Below are positions 28,278 through 36,743 of a DNA stretch of 64,000 nucleotides, one piece after another. The translations under genes and the position numbers were made by a program. Source of the DNA: an uncultured Bacilli bacterium (lineage in GTDB: Bacteria > Bacillota_I > Bacilli_A > RF39 > UBA660); assembly GCA_934098515.1 (NCBI GenBank), contig CAKOOK010000002.1, forward strand, positions 1 to 64,000, in the 5' to 3' direction. The stretch's first letter is position 1. Each line of letters opens with the position of its first letter. Below the pieces are notes generated by a model that made no database searches, had not been told where the DNA came from, and worked only from the letters and a program-made list of their open reading frames with translations.

Positions 28278-28495
28278 TATTTTTCACCCTGAATATTACT
28301 AATAACATATTTAGATAATTCTTCATAATCACTTATATTTCCAATTCTTTTTAAATATTCATATCCACCATCTATTGCAACTGCACCACATGAGCATCTT
28401 TTAAAATCATTAATATCTTTTGATTCAAGAATTGAACCACACTTTTTACATTTTATCTTGTTCAATTTTATTATTTTTATTTCTTTATTTTCCAC
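28277..28495 (-). CDS. Small zinc-ribbon protein
   Basis: The 72-aa protein contains CKKCGSI and CSCGAV (about residues 16-37), a four-cysteine zinc ribbon, followed by GGYEYLKRIGN and a helical tail. The start is a GTG at 28495 with GGGTGAT upstream. Small proteins of this layout (DUF7695-like, as I recall) accompany accessory genes in Firmicutes. It is translationally coupled to the downstream two-TM protein, suggesting a partner or regulator role, which is inference. Confidence 0.6.
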   Translation of the reverse strand: MENKEIKIIKLNKIKCKKCGSILESKDINDFKRCSCGAVAIDGGYEYLKRIGNISDYEELSKYVISNIQGEK

Positions 28496-28610
28496 AAAAC
28501 ATCACCCAAGAAATATTATATCATAACTATGCATTATGTATATTATACCGTTCGCGATATAATATATTTTATTCAACAAAAAAAGAACATTAATTGCTCT
28601 TTTATGAGGT

Positions 28611-28727
28611 GTTCAGTTCTGTTCGGAGCTGTTCAATGTGTTCGCTCCTGTTCAGAGCTGTTCACTTCTGTTCAGTGGTGTTCAGTTCTGTTCAGAGCTG
28701 TTCACTTCTGTTCAAAGCTGTTCAGCC
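28611..28727. repeat. Minisatellite, about twelve copies of a 10-bp unit GTTCAnnnCT
   Basis: Units such as GTTCAGAGCT, GTTCACTTCT and GTTCAGTTCT follow head to tail from 28611. One unit at 28631 is 9 bp, and a partial copy ends at 28727. The block ends 3 bp before the last codon of the AlbA/ATPase gene, and no true gene lies in 28496-28730. An open frame across it is a by-product of the repeat. Confidence 0.95.
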
Positions 28728-28730
28728 AAA

Positions 28731-30182
28731 TTATTGTTTTATGATATATTTTCCATAAGCGTCATTCTTTGTAGTACCAGTCCATATTATTAATTCTTTT
28801 TCTATTAATCTGTTTAGCAATGCTACAGCAGTAGTTTTACTTCTACCTATTATATTACTAATTTCTTCTCTTGTTGCTCCATTGTTATTAATAATAAATT
28901 CAATTGCTTTTTGCTCAGGATATGTTAATTGATTCCAAATATTTTTTACTGTTTCATTTGATGAAGCATTGTTTACATTAGATCTATTTTCTATATCATT
29001 ATCCAAAACAAGCAATACTGAATTACGATCCGGTTCAGAATAATCTGGATCTTTCAAATTATAGTCATGCATCTCTTTATAAATTCTTTTTACACCTTCA
29101 TTTAATTCTCTTACAATGCCAAACTCAACTAATGCTCTTGCAATTTGTGGATTTCTTGAATATCTTTTTACCTTCATTGTATCTAATGTTACAAAACCGC
29201 CAAGTTTACCAGGAGAAGATATTTCCATTCTATTATTATATATTTTCACTATTATTTGTTCACCACTATTAGAATAATCTCTATGAGTTACAGCATTAAC
29301 GATTCCTTCATACCATGCAAATTCCGGATATTCAGGATGTTTTTCAAAAACACCATTTGAATTTAAATAACTAAATTCTCTTAATTGCGAATTAATAAAA
29401 TCCTTGGCTTCATTTAAAATTCTATATAAATTTTTATCAAAAGTCTTTTCTTTTATTACATTCATTGAAGTTCCAATTTGAAAATCATTACCTTCAAATT
29501 TAATTACTCTTAAACGAGAGCAAGGAAAATATATTGATGGATTTTTACCAAATAAAAGCATACCTGCATTAGTAAATTTTAATTCACCCTTAATTTCTCT
29601 AATATAACCTCTTGCTTTTAATACAGAAATATCATCAGCATCTGTATCAATTTTTTTCTTAAAAATACCAACTACTTCTGTATCAATATCATCCATGCTA
29701 GAATCCCAAACAATTTGATTTTCAAAATTAGTTTCATTTCTATCATATTCTAAACTTTTTATTTGATCATATGTTAGTTTAATAGATGAGTCTCCTTGTC
29801 TACAATAAACCTCATCCTTAACGTTTCTAATTACTCTATTCATAGATGGTTCTACGTGATATAAAATTATAATATCATCTTCATCTTTAGAATTATTAAT
29901 ATTTATTATCTCACAATTGCAAATTGGTGTCGGCTTTAAGTATGCTGAAACTATTTTCTGTGCTTCGTTTAATTTATCTATTCCATATTTGTTAAATCCT
30001 TCTATTTTTCCATTATCTGCAACACCAAGTGCTACTATTCCTCCTTGAGCATTAGCTAGTGCCATTACCTCATTAGCAACCGTTTTCAAATCTGTTTTAC
30101 CAGATTTCCTTTCAAAATATAGATTTTCAGGTTGTTGCAAATATTCTATTGTGATTTTTTTGTTTATTTTAGATAAAGACAT
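28731..30182 (-). CDS. AlbA_2 / HATPase_c_4 domain protein, putative transcriptional regulator
   Basis: The 483-aa protein matches the COG2865-like family. The N-terminal AlbA_2 (Schlafen-like) domain reads ENLYFERKSGK and MALANAQGGIVALGVAD (about residues 15-60). An ATP-binding domain has WYEGIVNAVTHRDYSN and MEISSPGKLGG (about 285-325). The C-terminus is a winged helix, TREEISNIIGRSKTTAVALLNRL (about 435-457, shown in part). It probably binds nucleic acid and regulates nearby genes. AGGTGAT precedes ATG 30182. Its 3' end abuts the 10-bp-period repeat block, a possible target of its own helix-turn-helix. Confidence 0.8.
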   Translation of the reverse strand: MSLSKINKKITIEYLQQPENLYFERKSGKTDLKTVANEVMALANAQGGIVALGVADNGKIEGFNKYGIDKLNEAQKIVSAYLKPTPICNCEIININNSKDEDDIIILYHVEPSMNRVIRNVKDEVYCRQGDSSIKLTYDQIKSLEYDRNETNFENQIVWDSSMDDIDTEVVGIFKKKIDTDADDISVLKARGYIREIKGELKFTNAGMLLFGKNPSIYFPCSRLRVIKFEGNDFQIGTSMNVIKEKTFDKNLYRILNEAKDFINSQLREFSYLNSNGVFEKHPEYPEFAWYEGIVNAVTHRDYSNSGEQIIVKIYNNRMEISSPGKLGGFVTLDTMKVKRYSRNPQIARALVEFGIVRELNEGVKRIYKEMHDYNLKDPDYSEPDRNSVLLVLDNDIENRSNVNNASSNETVKNIWNQLTYPEQKAIEFIINNNGATREEISNIIGRSKTTAVALLNRLIEKELIIWTGTTKNDAYGKYIIKQ

Positions 30183-30276
30183 ATTATCACCTCATTAACA
30201 TTTTATCATAAAAATGAGTTATTTATTCAATTATTAAAATATTTATACTAAATAAATTTTTAATTCTAATTTTTTT

Positions 30277-30296
30277 TACCTAAATTGTACCTAAAA
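30277..30296 (+). repeat. Inner 20-bp direct repeat, right
   Basis: TACCTAAATTGTACCTAAAA, identical to 21644-21663, 8,633 bp away in the same orientation. It lies between the regulator gene and the small RNA gene. Confidence 0.6.
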
Positions 30297-30343
30297 TTAT
30301 TTTAGCAATACTGATACCTCGTAAGCTCTTATAAAATGGGACC

Positions 30344-30446
30344 AAAAAATGAGAGCACAGTTAAATGCTCTCTTCAGGGGGTTTTGGTTGATACACCTTA
30401 ACATTGAATTCGTTAAGGTTATCAGCATGATATCTCTACCATGCTA
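30344..30446 (-). ncRNA. Candidate small RNA with three hairpins and a C-rich single-stranded stretch
   Basis: Downstream of a strong minus-strand promoter lies a non-coding transcript of about 100 bases. Hairpin 1 is AGCATG/CATGCT. Hairpin 2 is a 13-bp stem TGATAACCTTAAC against GTTAAGGT-G-TATCA with one bulged G. An unpaired ACCAAAACCCCCTG follows. Hairpin 3, GAGAGCA/TGCTCTC plus ATTTTTT, is a terminator. Either a stand-alone sRNA or an attenuated leader is possible; the strong terminator and 160 bp to the next start favour an sRNA. I know no family for it. Confidence 0.55.
30366..30377 (+). repeat. Outer 12-bp direct repeat, right (candidate att core)
   Basis: TGCTCTCTTCAG, identical to 21540-21551. 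It overlaps the 5' arm of the small RNA's terminator stem. Confidence 0.35.
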
Positions 30447-30451
30447 AAATA

Positions 30452-30480
30452 ATCATAAACGAATTTTTAATCTTTGTCAA
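30452..30480 (-). promoter_or_regulatory. Promoter of the candidate small RNA
   Basis: On the minus strand TTGACA (30480-30475) and TATGAT (30457-30452) are 17 bp apart, with the expected start near 30445. The stretch 30481-30600 beyond it is A/T-rich, with nothing else visible. Confidence 0.7.
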
Positions 30481-30600
30481 TCACAATTTTTAATAATTTA
30501 CAAAATGTTAATTAAAATAGTAAATTCTCTATTCTTTAAAAAACGAGAAATTAGTTTTATAATCCTTTTCTTTTCTGTCATGAAAGAAAATTAAATAAAA

Positions 30601-31203
30601 TTATTTAACTTTTTTAAGTTCTTCGTAATATAAAATAAATGTTACGTTCATATAAGGAACAAGCCAAATATATAAAATTCCTAAAGTAAAAATTCCAAGT
30701 AATAACCAGCCAAAGAAACTTAGAACTAACATAAAATAATCCATCTTATATCCATTCATCATTTCCTTACTTTTTCTAATGCAATCCATCGGATTCGTAT
30801 TTCCATCGATCATTAATAAATTTACCATTGAGTAACTTAATGCTGCAATAATACCAGGAATAATAAGAAGTAATGCCCATAAAGTTGAAAATAGTGAAGT
30901 TAAAAACCATACTCCAAATATTGGTCCAAACATCTTGTAATATTGAAACATTCCTTTAATATCACATTCTTCACCTCTAACAAATTTCATAACATAAGCA
31001 GTAGCTCCAAAACTTAGTGGTAACGTAATAATTGTTGATAGCATTTGTGCGCTCGTACTAACATAAATATTATCACTATTTACTCCAAAAAATGCTCCAA
31101 TAAGCGAATTTATCAAAGACACAATAACAAACGGTATTACTAAATCCCACACATGGCCTTTAATCATAGCTTTAGCTTTTTCTTTTAATTCTTTTCTATT
31201 CAT
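30601..31203 (-). CDS. DUF975 family integral membrane protein
   Basis: The 200-aa protein starts MNRKELKEKAKAMIKGHVW, the typical opening of DUF975 proteins, and has about five hydrophobic segments, including VIPFVIVSLINSLIGAFFG and LLIIPGIIAALSYSMVNLL. Family members are predicted membrane proteins of unknown function. GGTGATGAT precedes ATG 31203. It lies 36 bp downstream of recG on the same strand and may be co-transcribed with it. Nothing in it looks broken. Confidence 0.75.
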   Translation of the reverse strand: MNRKELKEKAKAMIKGHVWDLVIPFVIVSLINSLIGAFFGVNSDNIYVSTSAQMLSTIITLPLSFGATAYVMKFVRGEECDIKGMFQYYKMFGPIFGVWFLTSLFSTLWALLLIIPGIIAALSYSMVNLLMIDGNTNPMDCIRKSKEMMNGYKMDYFMLVLSFFGWLLLGIFTLGILYIWLVPYMNVTFILYYEELKKVK

Positions 31204-31239
31204 ATCATCACCAATATAATTATATACAATTCTAAAATT

Positions 31240-33216
31240 CTAAGCAATAGTTAAGTTCTCAAGAATTTCCTTCTGCACTTTATAATTATCTAAATTCTTA
31301 TTTTTCAAAAATTCCTCAGCATCACTTTTACATTGCATTAAAATTTTATAATCTCTATTTAAATTTGCAATTTTAAAACTCTGCTCACCACTTTGTCTAA
31401 TTCCAAAAATGTCTCCTCCACCTCTTAGCTTAAAGTCCTGCTCACTAATATAAAATCCATCATTACTCTCTTCTAAAACTTTTAACCTTTCAGCATCATA
31501 ATCACTTATCAAATAACAATAACTTTGCATGTCATTTCTACCAACTCTACCTCTTAACTGATGAAGTGTAGCAAGTCCAAACCTTTCTGCATTAAAGATA
31601 ACCATCATCGTCGCATTTTTAACATCAACACCAACTTCGATTACCGTTGTTGAAATCAATATCTTAGTATCACCGTTTTTAAAACTATTCATTACTTCAT
31701 CTTTTTGATTAGGTTTCATTCTTCCGTGCAATAAGCCCGTAGGAACCATTCCATTAAATGCTACATCAAACTTGTCTTTTAAGGAAGTTACATTCATCTT
31801 TTCATCCTCTTCATCATCAATAAGTGGTGCTACGACATATATTTGATGCCCTGCTTTTATTTCATCTAGCATTTTCTCTAAAACATTTTTAAGTTCACTA
31901 TTTTTAAAAATTTTAGTAATAATCTCTTTTCTGCCACCAGGTTTAGTTCTAATTTCTGTAATATCCATATCACCATAAATAGTTAAAGCTAGTGTTCTAG
32001 GAATTGGTGTTGCACTCATATATAACACGTCAACATCTTTTCCTTTTTCTTGTAAAGTCTGTCTTTGATTAACACCAAATCTATGTTGCTCATCAGTAAT
32101 AACAAGCCCAAGATTATTATAAACAAGTTCATCATTAAGTAAAGAATGCGTACCAATTAAAACTTGAGTCTCACCATTTTTTAAATTCTGTAAAATCTTA
32201 TTTCTTTCACCTTTTTTAGTTGAACTTGTAAGTAACTGGATATTTAACTTATCTCCAAAAAGACTTTTCATATTATTAAAATGTTGTATTGCTAATATTT
32301 CTGTCGGTGCCATAAGCACGCCTTGATACCCTGCTAGCATATTCATATAAAGTGCAATAAAAGAAACTATCGTCTTACCACTACCAACATCACCTAAGAT
32401 TAATCTATTCATTTTCTTCTTAGATAAAAAGTCTCCCTTAATATCACTTACTGCCTGCATTTGCCCATCAGTTAAGTTAAATGGCAAACTACTAATAAAA
32501 TTATTAACCTTATCTTCATCAAAACTCTTAATGTTAAATTTGCCATCACTTGCATTCTTCTCTTTTAAATAACTTACCTTTAACATAAAAGTAAATAGTT
32601 CTTCATATATTAAATGCAAATCTGCTTTTTTCAAACTGTTAATATCTTTAGGTTTATGCACATTAGTAACCGCTTCTTTTTTATTTATAAAATTGTACTT
32701 TTCTATTAAATAATCTGGTACATTACTTTTAATTTCTACTGTATTATCCAAAATCTCATCAACTAATTTTTTAAAATTGCTTCTCTTTATCCCTTGATTC
32801 AAATGATAAACTGGTTCAATCACCGTTTTAGTTATTGGCGTAAGCTTTATATCACTCGCCATAAATGTATTAGATTTTCTATTATATTTACCAATTACTG
32901 ATATATAACTTTTAATTCTAATATTCGGTTTTAAATAAGCCCGATTAAAGATAGTAACATTTACTAGTTCACTTCCAGTATTAAATGCAAAAGATAATTT
33001 ATTAAGATTTTTTCTTATAAAAAATACTTTAACTGCAGACTCAACATATCCAGTAATTGTGCATGTATCGCCTTCACTAGACTCTCTTAACTTGACTGGT
33101 GTATAAACATTATATCTGTAAGGAAAATAATTAATAACATCATCTTTTGTATATAAATTAAGTGCTTTTAAAGCAAGTAAACTTTTAGGTCCAATTCCTT
33201 TTATATCTTCTAGCAT
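31240..33216 (-). CDS. recG: ATP-dependent DNA helicase RecG
   Basis: RecG regresses stalled forks and processes Holliday junctions. From ATG 33216 (MLEDIKGIGPKSLLALK) the protein is about 658 aa, near the usual length. The N-terminal OB/wedge domain is followed by GDVGSGKTIVSF (Walker A), ITDEQHRFGVNQR (DEQH box with the RecG HRFG signature), MSATPIPRTLAL, and ERFGLATLHQLRGRVGRND (motif VI). I prefer 33216 over ATG 33228 because GGTGA lies 5 bases upstream of it, and 33228 sits inside that ribosome site. A plus-strand small RNA lies immediately upstream. Confidence 0.95.
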   Translation of the reverse strand: MLEDIKGIGPKSLLALKALNLYTKDDVINYFPYRYNVYTPVKLRESSEGDTCTITGYVESAVKVFFIRKNLNKLSFAFNTGSELVNVTIFNRAYLKPNIRIKSYISVIGKYNRKSNTFMASDIKLTPITKTVIEPVYHLNQGIKRSNFKKLVDEILDNTVEIKSNVPDYLIEKYNFINKKEAVTNVHKPKDINSLKKADLHLIYEELFTFMLKVSYLKEKNASDGKFNIKSFDEDKVNNFISSLPFNLTDGQMQAVSDIKGDFLSKKKMNRLILGDVGSGKTIVSFIALYMNMLAGYQGVLMAPTEILAIQHFNNMKSLFGDKLNIQLLTSSTKKGERNKILQNLKNGETQVLIGTHSLLNDELVYNNLGLVITDEQHRFGVNQRQTLQEKGKDVDVLYMSATPIPRTLALTIYGDMDITEIRTKPGGRKEIITKIFKNSELKNVLEKMLDEIKAGHQIYVVAPLIDDEEDEKMNVTSLKDKFDVAFNGMVPTGLLHGRMKPNQKDEVMNSFKNGDTKILISTTVIEVGVDVKNATMMVIFNAERFGLATLHQLRGRVGRNDMQSYCYLISDYDAERLKVLEESNDGFYISEQDFKLRGGGDIFGIRQSGEQSFKIANLNRDYKILMQCKSDAEEFLKNKNLDNYKVQKEILENLTIA

Positions 33217-33255
33217 TGTAATCACCATCTTTTATTATTTTTTTATTAAAAACGC

Positions 33256-33284
33256 TTGACAAAAGTGTCTCATTCGGTTAGTAT
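33256..33284 (+). promoter_or_regulatory. Promoter of the recG-nifJ intergenic small RNA
   Basis: TTGACA (33256-33261) and TAGTAT (33279-33284) with 17-bp spacing, on the plus strand, opposite to both flanking genes. Confidence 0.65.
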
Positions 33285-33290
33285 ATAAAT

Positions 33291-33383
33291 CACCAATTCA
33301 CTTATAGGCGAATTGGTGCTAGTATCACACTAGCCAACCCCTTTTTATTCTTTGAGGCTGCTTATTAAGCAGCCTCCATTTTT
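33291..33383 (+). ncRNA. Candidate small RNA between recG and nifJ
   Basis: A transcript of about 90 bases has three hairpins: CACCAATTC/GAATTGGTG (33291-33299, 33310-33318), CTAGT/ACTAG (33319-33323, 33329-33333), and a 10-bp terminator GAGGCTGCTT/AAGCAGCCTC (33354-33376) followed by ATTTTTTT. Between the second and third hairpins is an unpaired CCAACCCC followed by a T-rich run. It is antisense to neither neighbour except at the very end of nifJ. Promoter, structure and terminator together support a real sRNA; its family is unknown to me. Confidence 0.6.
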
Positions 33384-36300
33384 TTATTTATCTAATAATT
33401 TTTTATAATATTCATAACGCTCTTTTGCAGCGTTTTTATTTTTTTCTAATAACACATCTGCTTTTTCTTTATCTTTTAAAATTAATGCATTATATCTTAC
33501 CTCATTACGTAAGAAATCATCATACTTCTCAAAATCAGGTTCTGCACTATCAATATGAAGCTCACCATCAAAGTATCTCATAAGAGTTACATAACCACAC
33601 ATTACAGCAAGCTTTTCTTCATTAATAGAGTTACTCATACCACCTTTAATTCCCTGCTCAATACAAGGACTATAAGCAAGAATAATTGATGGTCCATCAT
33701 GCTCTTCAGCCTCTTTAATAGTCTTAATCGCCTGCATCATATTAGCACCTAAACTAATCTGACCAACATACACATTAGGGTATCCCATACAAATCTTAAA
33801 TAAATCTTTCTTATAAGTATCCTTACCCATATCAGCAAACTCTGCTACTGCCCCAATATGTGTACTCTTACTAGATTGTCCACCGGTATTAGAATAAACT
33901 TCAGTATCAAGCACCATAATTCTAACCTTTTTATTACTTGAAAGCACATGATCTAAACCACCAAAACCTATATCATAAGCCCAGCCATCTCCACCAATAG
34001 TCCATACACTCTTTGGTGTTAAATAATTAACCAAATCAGAAGATACATACTTCTTAGCTTCATCTAATACAGCATTAATCTTTTCATAATCATTCTCATT
34101 ATCTTTAACAAACTTATAAAGATTAGCAGCCGCCTTATTACTCTCAAGCTCCTTAAGTGCTCTAGCATGTAACTTATCATAAGTTCTTAACATTCCATAG
34201 CCATACTCGGCATTATCTTCAAATAAACTACTACCCCAAGAAACATTATATGGCATACTTGGGCAAGATGCCCCATATATACTAGAACATCCTGTAGCAT
34301 TTGCAATAACTAATCTCTTACCAACAATCTGCGTTAATAACTTAATATAAGGTGTCTCACCACATCCAGCACAAGCTCCAGAAAACTCAAATAATGGTTT
34401 CTTCAAAGAAACTCCTTTTATATTATTCGCACTTGTTACATCATTTTCATAATTCTTAAATAAATCATCTGCTCTTTTTTGATTCTTGTCATCAATTTCT
34501 CCCCAAGATAGACACTTAACAGGACATATATTAGAACATAAACCACAAGCCGTGCAATCCCTCTCACTTACTGCCACAATAAACTTATTCTTCTTATCTA
34601 AGCTATCCTTTGCATCACTTGCATACTTATCATTCTTATCAATTACAAAAGGTCTAATAACAGCATGAGGACAAACAATATTACACATACCGCACTCAAT
34701 ACATCTATTCTTATCCCACTTAGGAACCATACTAGCCATGCTTCTCTTCTCTAAAGCACTAGTCCCACCTCTCGTCGTTCCATCACGCATCTCATAAACA
34801 TCACGCGTACTTAACTGATTACCTCTTCTAGAATTAATATAATCAAACACTGTATTACCGTACTTCATATCATAAGAACTAGCACCATCTATCTTACACT
34901 CTTTTAAATAATACTTACTTTCCTTAATACATGAAACATTTGCTTTAACAATATCTTCACCCTTAGTAAAGAAACGTTTCTTAACATTCTTAATAAGCAC
35001 TTTCTCATAATCATCAAAACCAAACAAATTTAAGATAGCACTTTCCATAATTAAACTAATCTTACCAGAAATACCATACTTACTTGCTAGCATTCCTGCA
35101 TCAATTAAATACACCTTTATATTATTATCAATTAAGTATTTCTTTACTTCATTTGGTATAAATTTATTAAACTCTTCTTCTGTCCTATAAGTATTAACAA
35201 GTAAAGTACCGCCTGTAACTAAACCATCTAAACAATCAAACTTCTTAAAATATTCATCTTTAGAAACTACAACTAAACTAGGGCTCGTAACATAATAAGG
35301 CGCTTTAATTAACTTTTTACTCGTTCTTAAATGAGAAATAGTTACTCCACCACTCTTCTTAGAATCATACTCAAAATAACCTTGAACATAACTACTTTCA
35401 CCAAGTATTTTAAGCATGTCTTTAGACGCACTAACAAGTCCATCAGAACCAAATCCGAATATCTTAAATTCTTTATAATTCTCTTTATAATTAAACTCGA
35501 AATGTTTTAAAGATAAATTAGTAATATCATCATCTATTCCAATAACAAAATTATTTACCAACTTTGTATCAAGCATCTTATAAACATCATAAATATAACT
35601 TGGTGTCGTATTCTTACTAGATAGTCCATATCTTCCATGAACTATCTTTATCTTTTCATCACTAAGAGCAGATAACACATCTAAATATAAAGGCTCACCA
35701 GCACTCCCACTTTCCTTAGTTCTATCTAAAACAGCAATCTTACGCACACTTTTTGGTAATACTTTCTTTAAATAATCAGCACTAAAAGGTCTATATAAAT
35801 GAACCTCAATTAAACCATACTCATCATTTTTACACATATCTATTGTATTTTTAATAGTATCACAAACAGATCCCATTGCTACAATAACCTTCTTAGCATT
35901 CTTACTACCATAATAATTAAAAGGTTTATAACTAGTGCCTGCAATCTTATTAAGCCTCTTCATATAAGTATTAACAATATCTGGCATCTTTAAATAATCT
36001 TTATTTCTAGCTTCGGTTACTTGAAAATAAATATCCTCATTTTGCGCAGTACCCTTAGTAATCGCCTTACCAGAATTAAGTGCTCTATTTCTAAACTCAT
36101 TAACTTTTTCATAATTAATCATTGACTTAATATCTTTATCACTAATAAGCTCTATTTGGTTATACTCATGACTTGTTCTAAAGCCATCAAAGAAATGTAA
36201 AAATGGAAGACTTCCCTCAATTGCCGATAAGTGTGCTATCATTGCTAAATTATAAGCGTCCTGCACATTGGTACTAGCTAAAATACAAAAACCAGTTGCT

Positions 36301-36689
36301 CTTGTTGCATAAACATCCTGATGATCGCCAAAAATACTAAGTGCATGCGTAGACAAACTTCTTGCCGCAACATGAATAACTCCTGGAAGCATCTCTCCTG
36401 CCATCTTATACATATTTGGTATCATTAATAAAAGTCCTTGACTAGCCGTAAAAGTACTAGCTAACACACCAGCATTAAGTGCTCCATGCATTGCTCCTGC
36501 TGCTCCAGCTTCACTTTGCATTTCAATAACATTTACCGTATCTCCAAACACATTCTTTTGGTTCTCACTGCCCATTAAATCTATTTGACTAGCCATTGGA
36601 CTAGACGGTGTTATTGGATAAATAAAACTAAGCTCACTAAAATTATAAGCCATCTTAGCACACGCAGTACATCCATCAACAACTTTCAT
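33384..36689 (-). CDS. nifJ: Pyruvate:ferredoxin (flavodoxin) oxidoreductase
   Basis: This single-chain 1101-aa enzyme oxidises pyruvate and CoA to acetyl-CoA and CO2, passing electrons to ferredoxin or flavodoxin. The N-terminal domain has YPITPSSPMAS (substrate/TPP side). Two [4Fe-4S] motifs are visible, CIECGMCNIVCPH and CTACGLCSNICPVKC (about residues 670-740). CAGCGETPY and GDGWAYDIGFGGLDHVL (TPP binding) follow in the C-terminal domain. It is slightly shorter than the usual 1170-1190 aa. GGTGATTAT precedes ATG 36689. It indicates fermentative, anaerobic metabolism. Confidence 0.97.
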   Translation of the reverse strand: MKVVDGCTACAKMAYNFSELSFIYPITPSSPMASQIDLMGSENQKNVFGDTVNVIEMQSEAGAAGAMHGALNAGVLASTFTASQGLLLMIPNMYKMAGEMLPGVIHVAARSLSTHALSIFGDHQDVYATRATGFCILASTNVQDAYNLAMIAHLSAIEGSLPFLHFFDGFRTSHEYNQIELISDKDIKSMINYEKVNEFRNRALNSGKAITKGTAQNEDIYFQVTEARNKDYLKMPDIVNTYMKRLNKIAGTSYKPFNYYGSKNAKKVIVAMGSVCDTIKNTIDMCKNDEYGLIEVHLYRPFSADYLKKVLPKSVRKIAVLDRTKESGSAGEPLYLDVLSALSDEKIKIVHGRYGLSSKNTTPSYIYDVYKMLDTKLVNNFVIGIDDDITNLSLKHFEFNYKENYKEFKIFGFGSDGLVSASKDMLKILGESSYVQGYFEYDSKKSGGVTISHLRTSKKLIKAPYYVTSPSLVVVSKDEYFKKFDCLDGLVTGGTLLVNTYRTEEEFNKFIPNEVKKYLIDNNIKVYLIDAGMLASKYGISGKISLIMESAILNLFGFDDYEKVLIKNVKKRFFTKGEDIVKANVSCIKESKYYLKECKIDGASSYDMKYGNTVFDYINSRRGNQLSTRDVYEMRDGTTRGGTSALEKRSMASMVPKWDKNRCIECGMCNIVCPHAVIRPFVIDKNDKYASDAKDSLDKKNKFIVAVSERDCTACGLCSNICPVKCLSWGEIDDKNQKRADDLFKNYENDVTSANNIKGVSLKKPLFEFSGACAGCGETPYIKLLTQIVGKRLVIANATGCSSIYGASCPSMPYNVSWGSSLFEDNAEYGYGMLRTYDKLHARALKELESNKAAANLYKFVKDNENDYEKINAVLDEAKKYVSSDLVNYLTPKSVWTIGGDGWAYDIGFGGLDHVLSSNKKVRIMVLDTEVYSNTGGQSSKSTHIGAVAEFADMGKDTYKKDLFKICMGYPNVYVGQISLGANMMQAIKTIKEAEEHDGPSIILAYSPCIEQGIKGGMSNSINEEKLAVMCGYVTLMRYFDGELHIDSAEPDFEKYDDFLRNEVRYNALILKDKEKADVLLEKNKNAAKERYEYYKKLLDK

Positions 36690-36743
36690 ATAATCACCAT
36701 TCCTATATAATAATTATATCTTAAAACCAAAGAAAAACAATAC

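Larger units (their letters stand above)
21540..30377. mobile_element. Putative integrated island with a type III R-M system
   Basis: Two direct repeats bracket this stretch: TGCTCTCTTCAG at 21540-21551 and 30366-30377 on the outside, and a 20-bp repeat at 21644-21663 and 30277-30296 on the inside. Inside are a type III methylase/restriction pair, a decayed tyrosine integrase, a membrane protein/zinc-ribbon pair, a minisatellite and an AlbA/ATPase regulator, all cargo-like. The outer right repeat lies in the terminator of a small RNA gene, a typical target for tyrosine integrases. With the integrase broken, the island would now be immobile unless helped in trans. The ends are inferred from the repeats. 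Confidence 0.5.

Noticed and set aside
28529..28744. 71-aa open frame on the plus strand with many Cys, Val and Leu
   Set aside because: Its sequence is a translation of the 10-bp minisatellite, with no ribosome site and no gene-like composition.
30300..30450. T-box or riboswitch leader for the AlbA/ATPase gene
   Set aside because: No T-box consensus such as TGGNACCGCG and no riboswitch core that I recognise; the terminator with 160 bp to the gene favours a separate sRNA.
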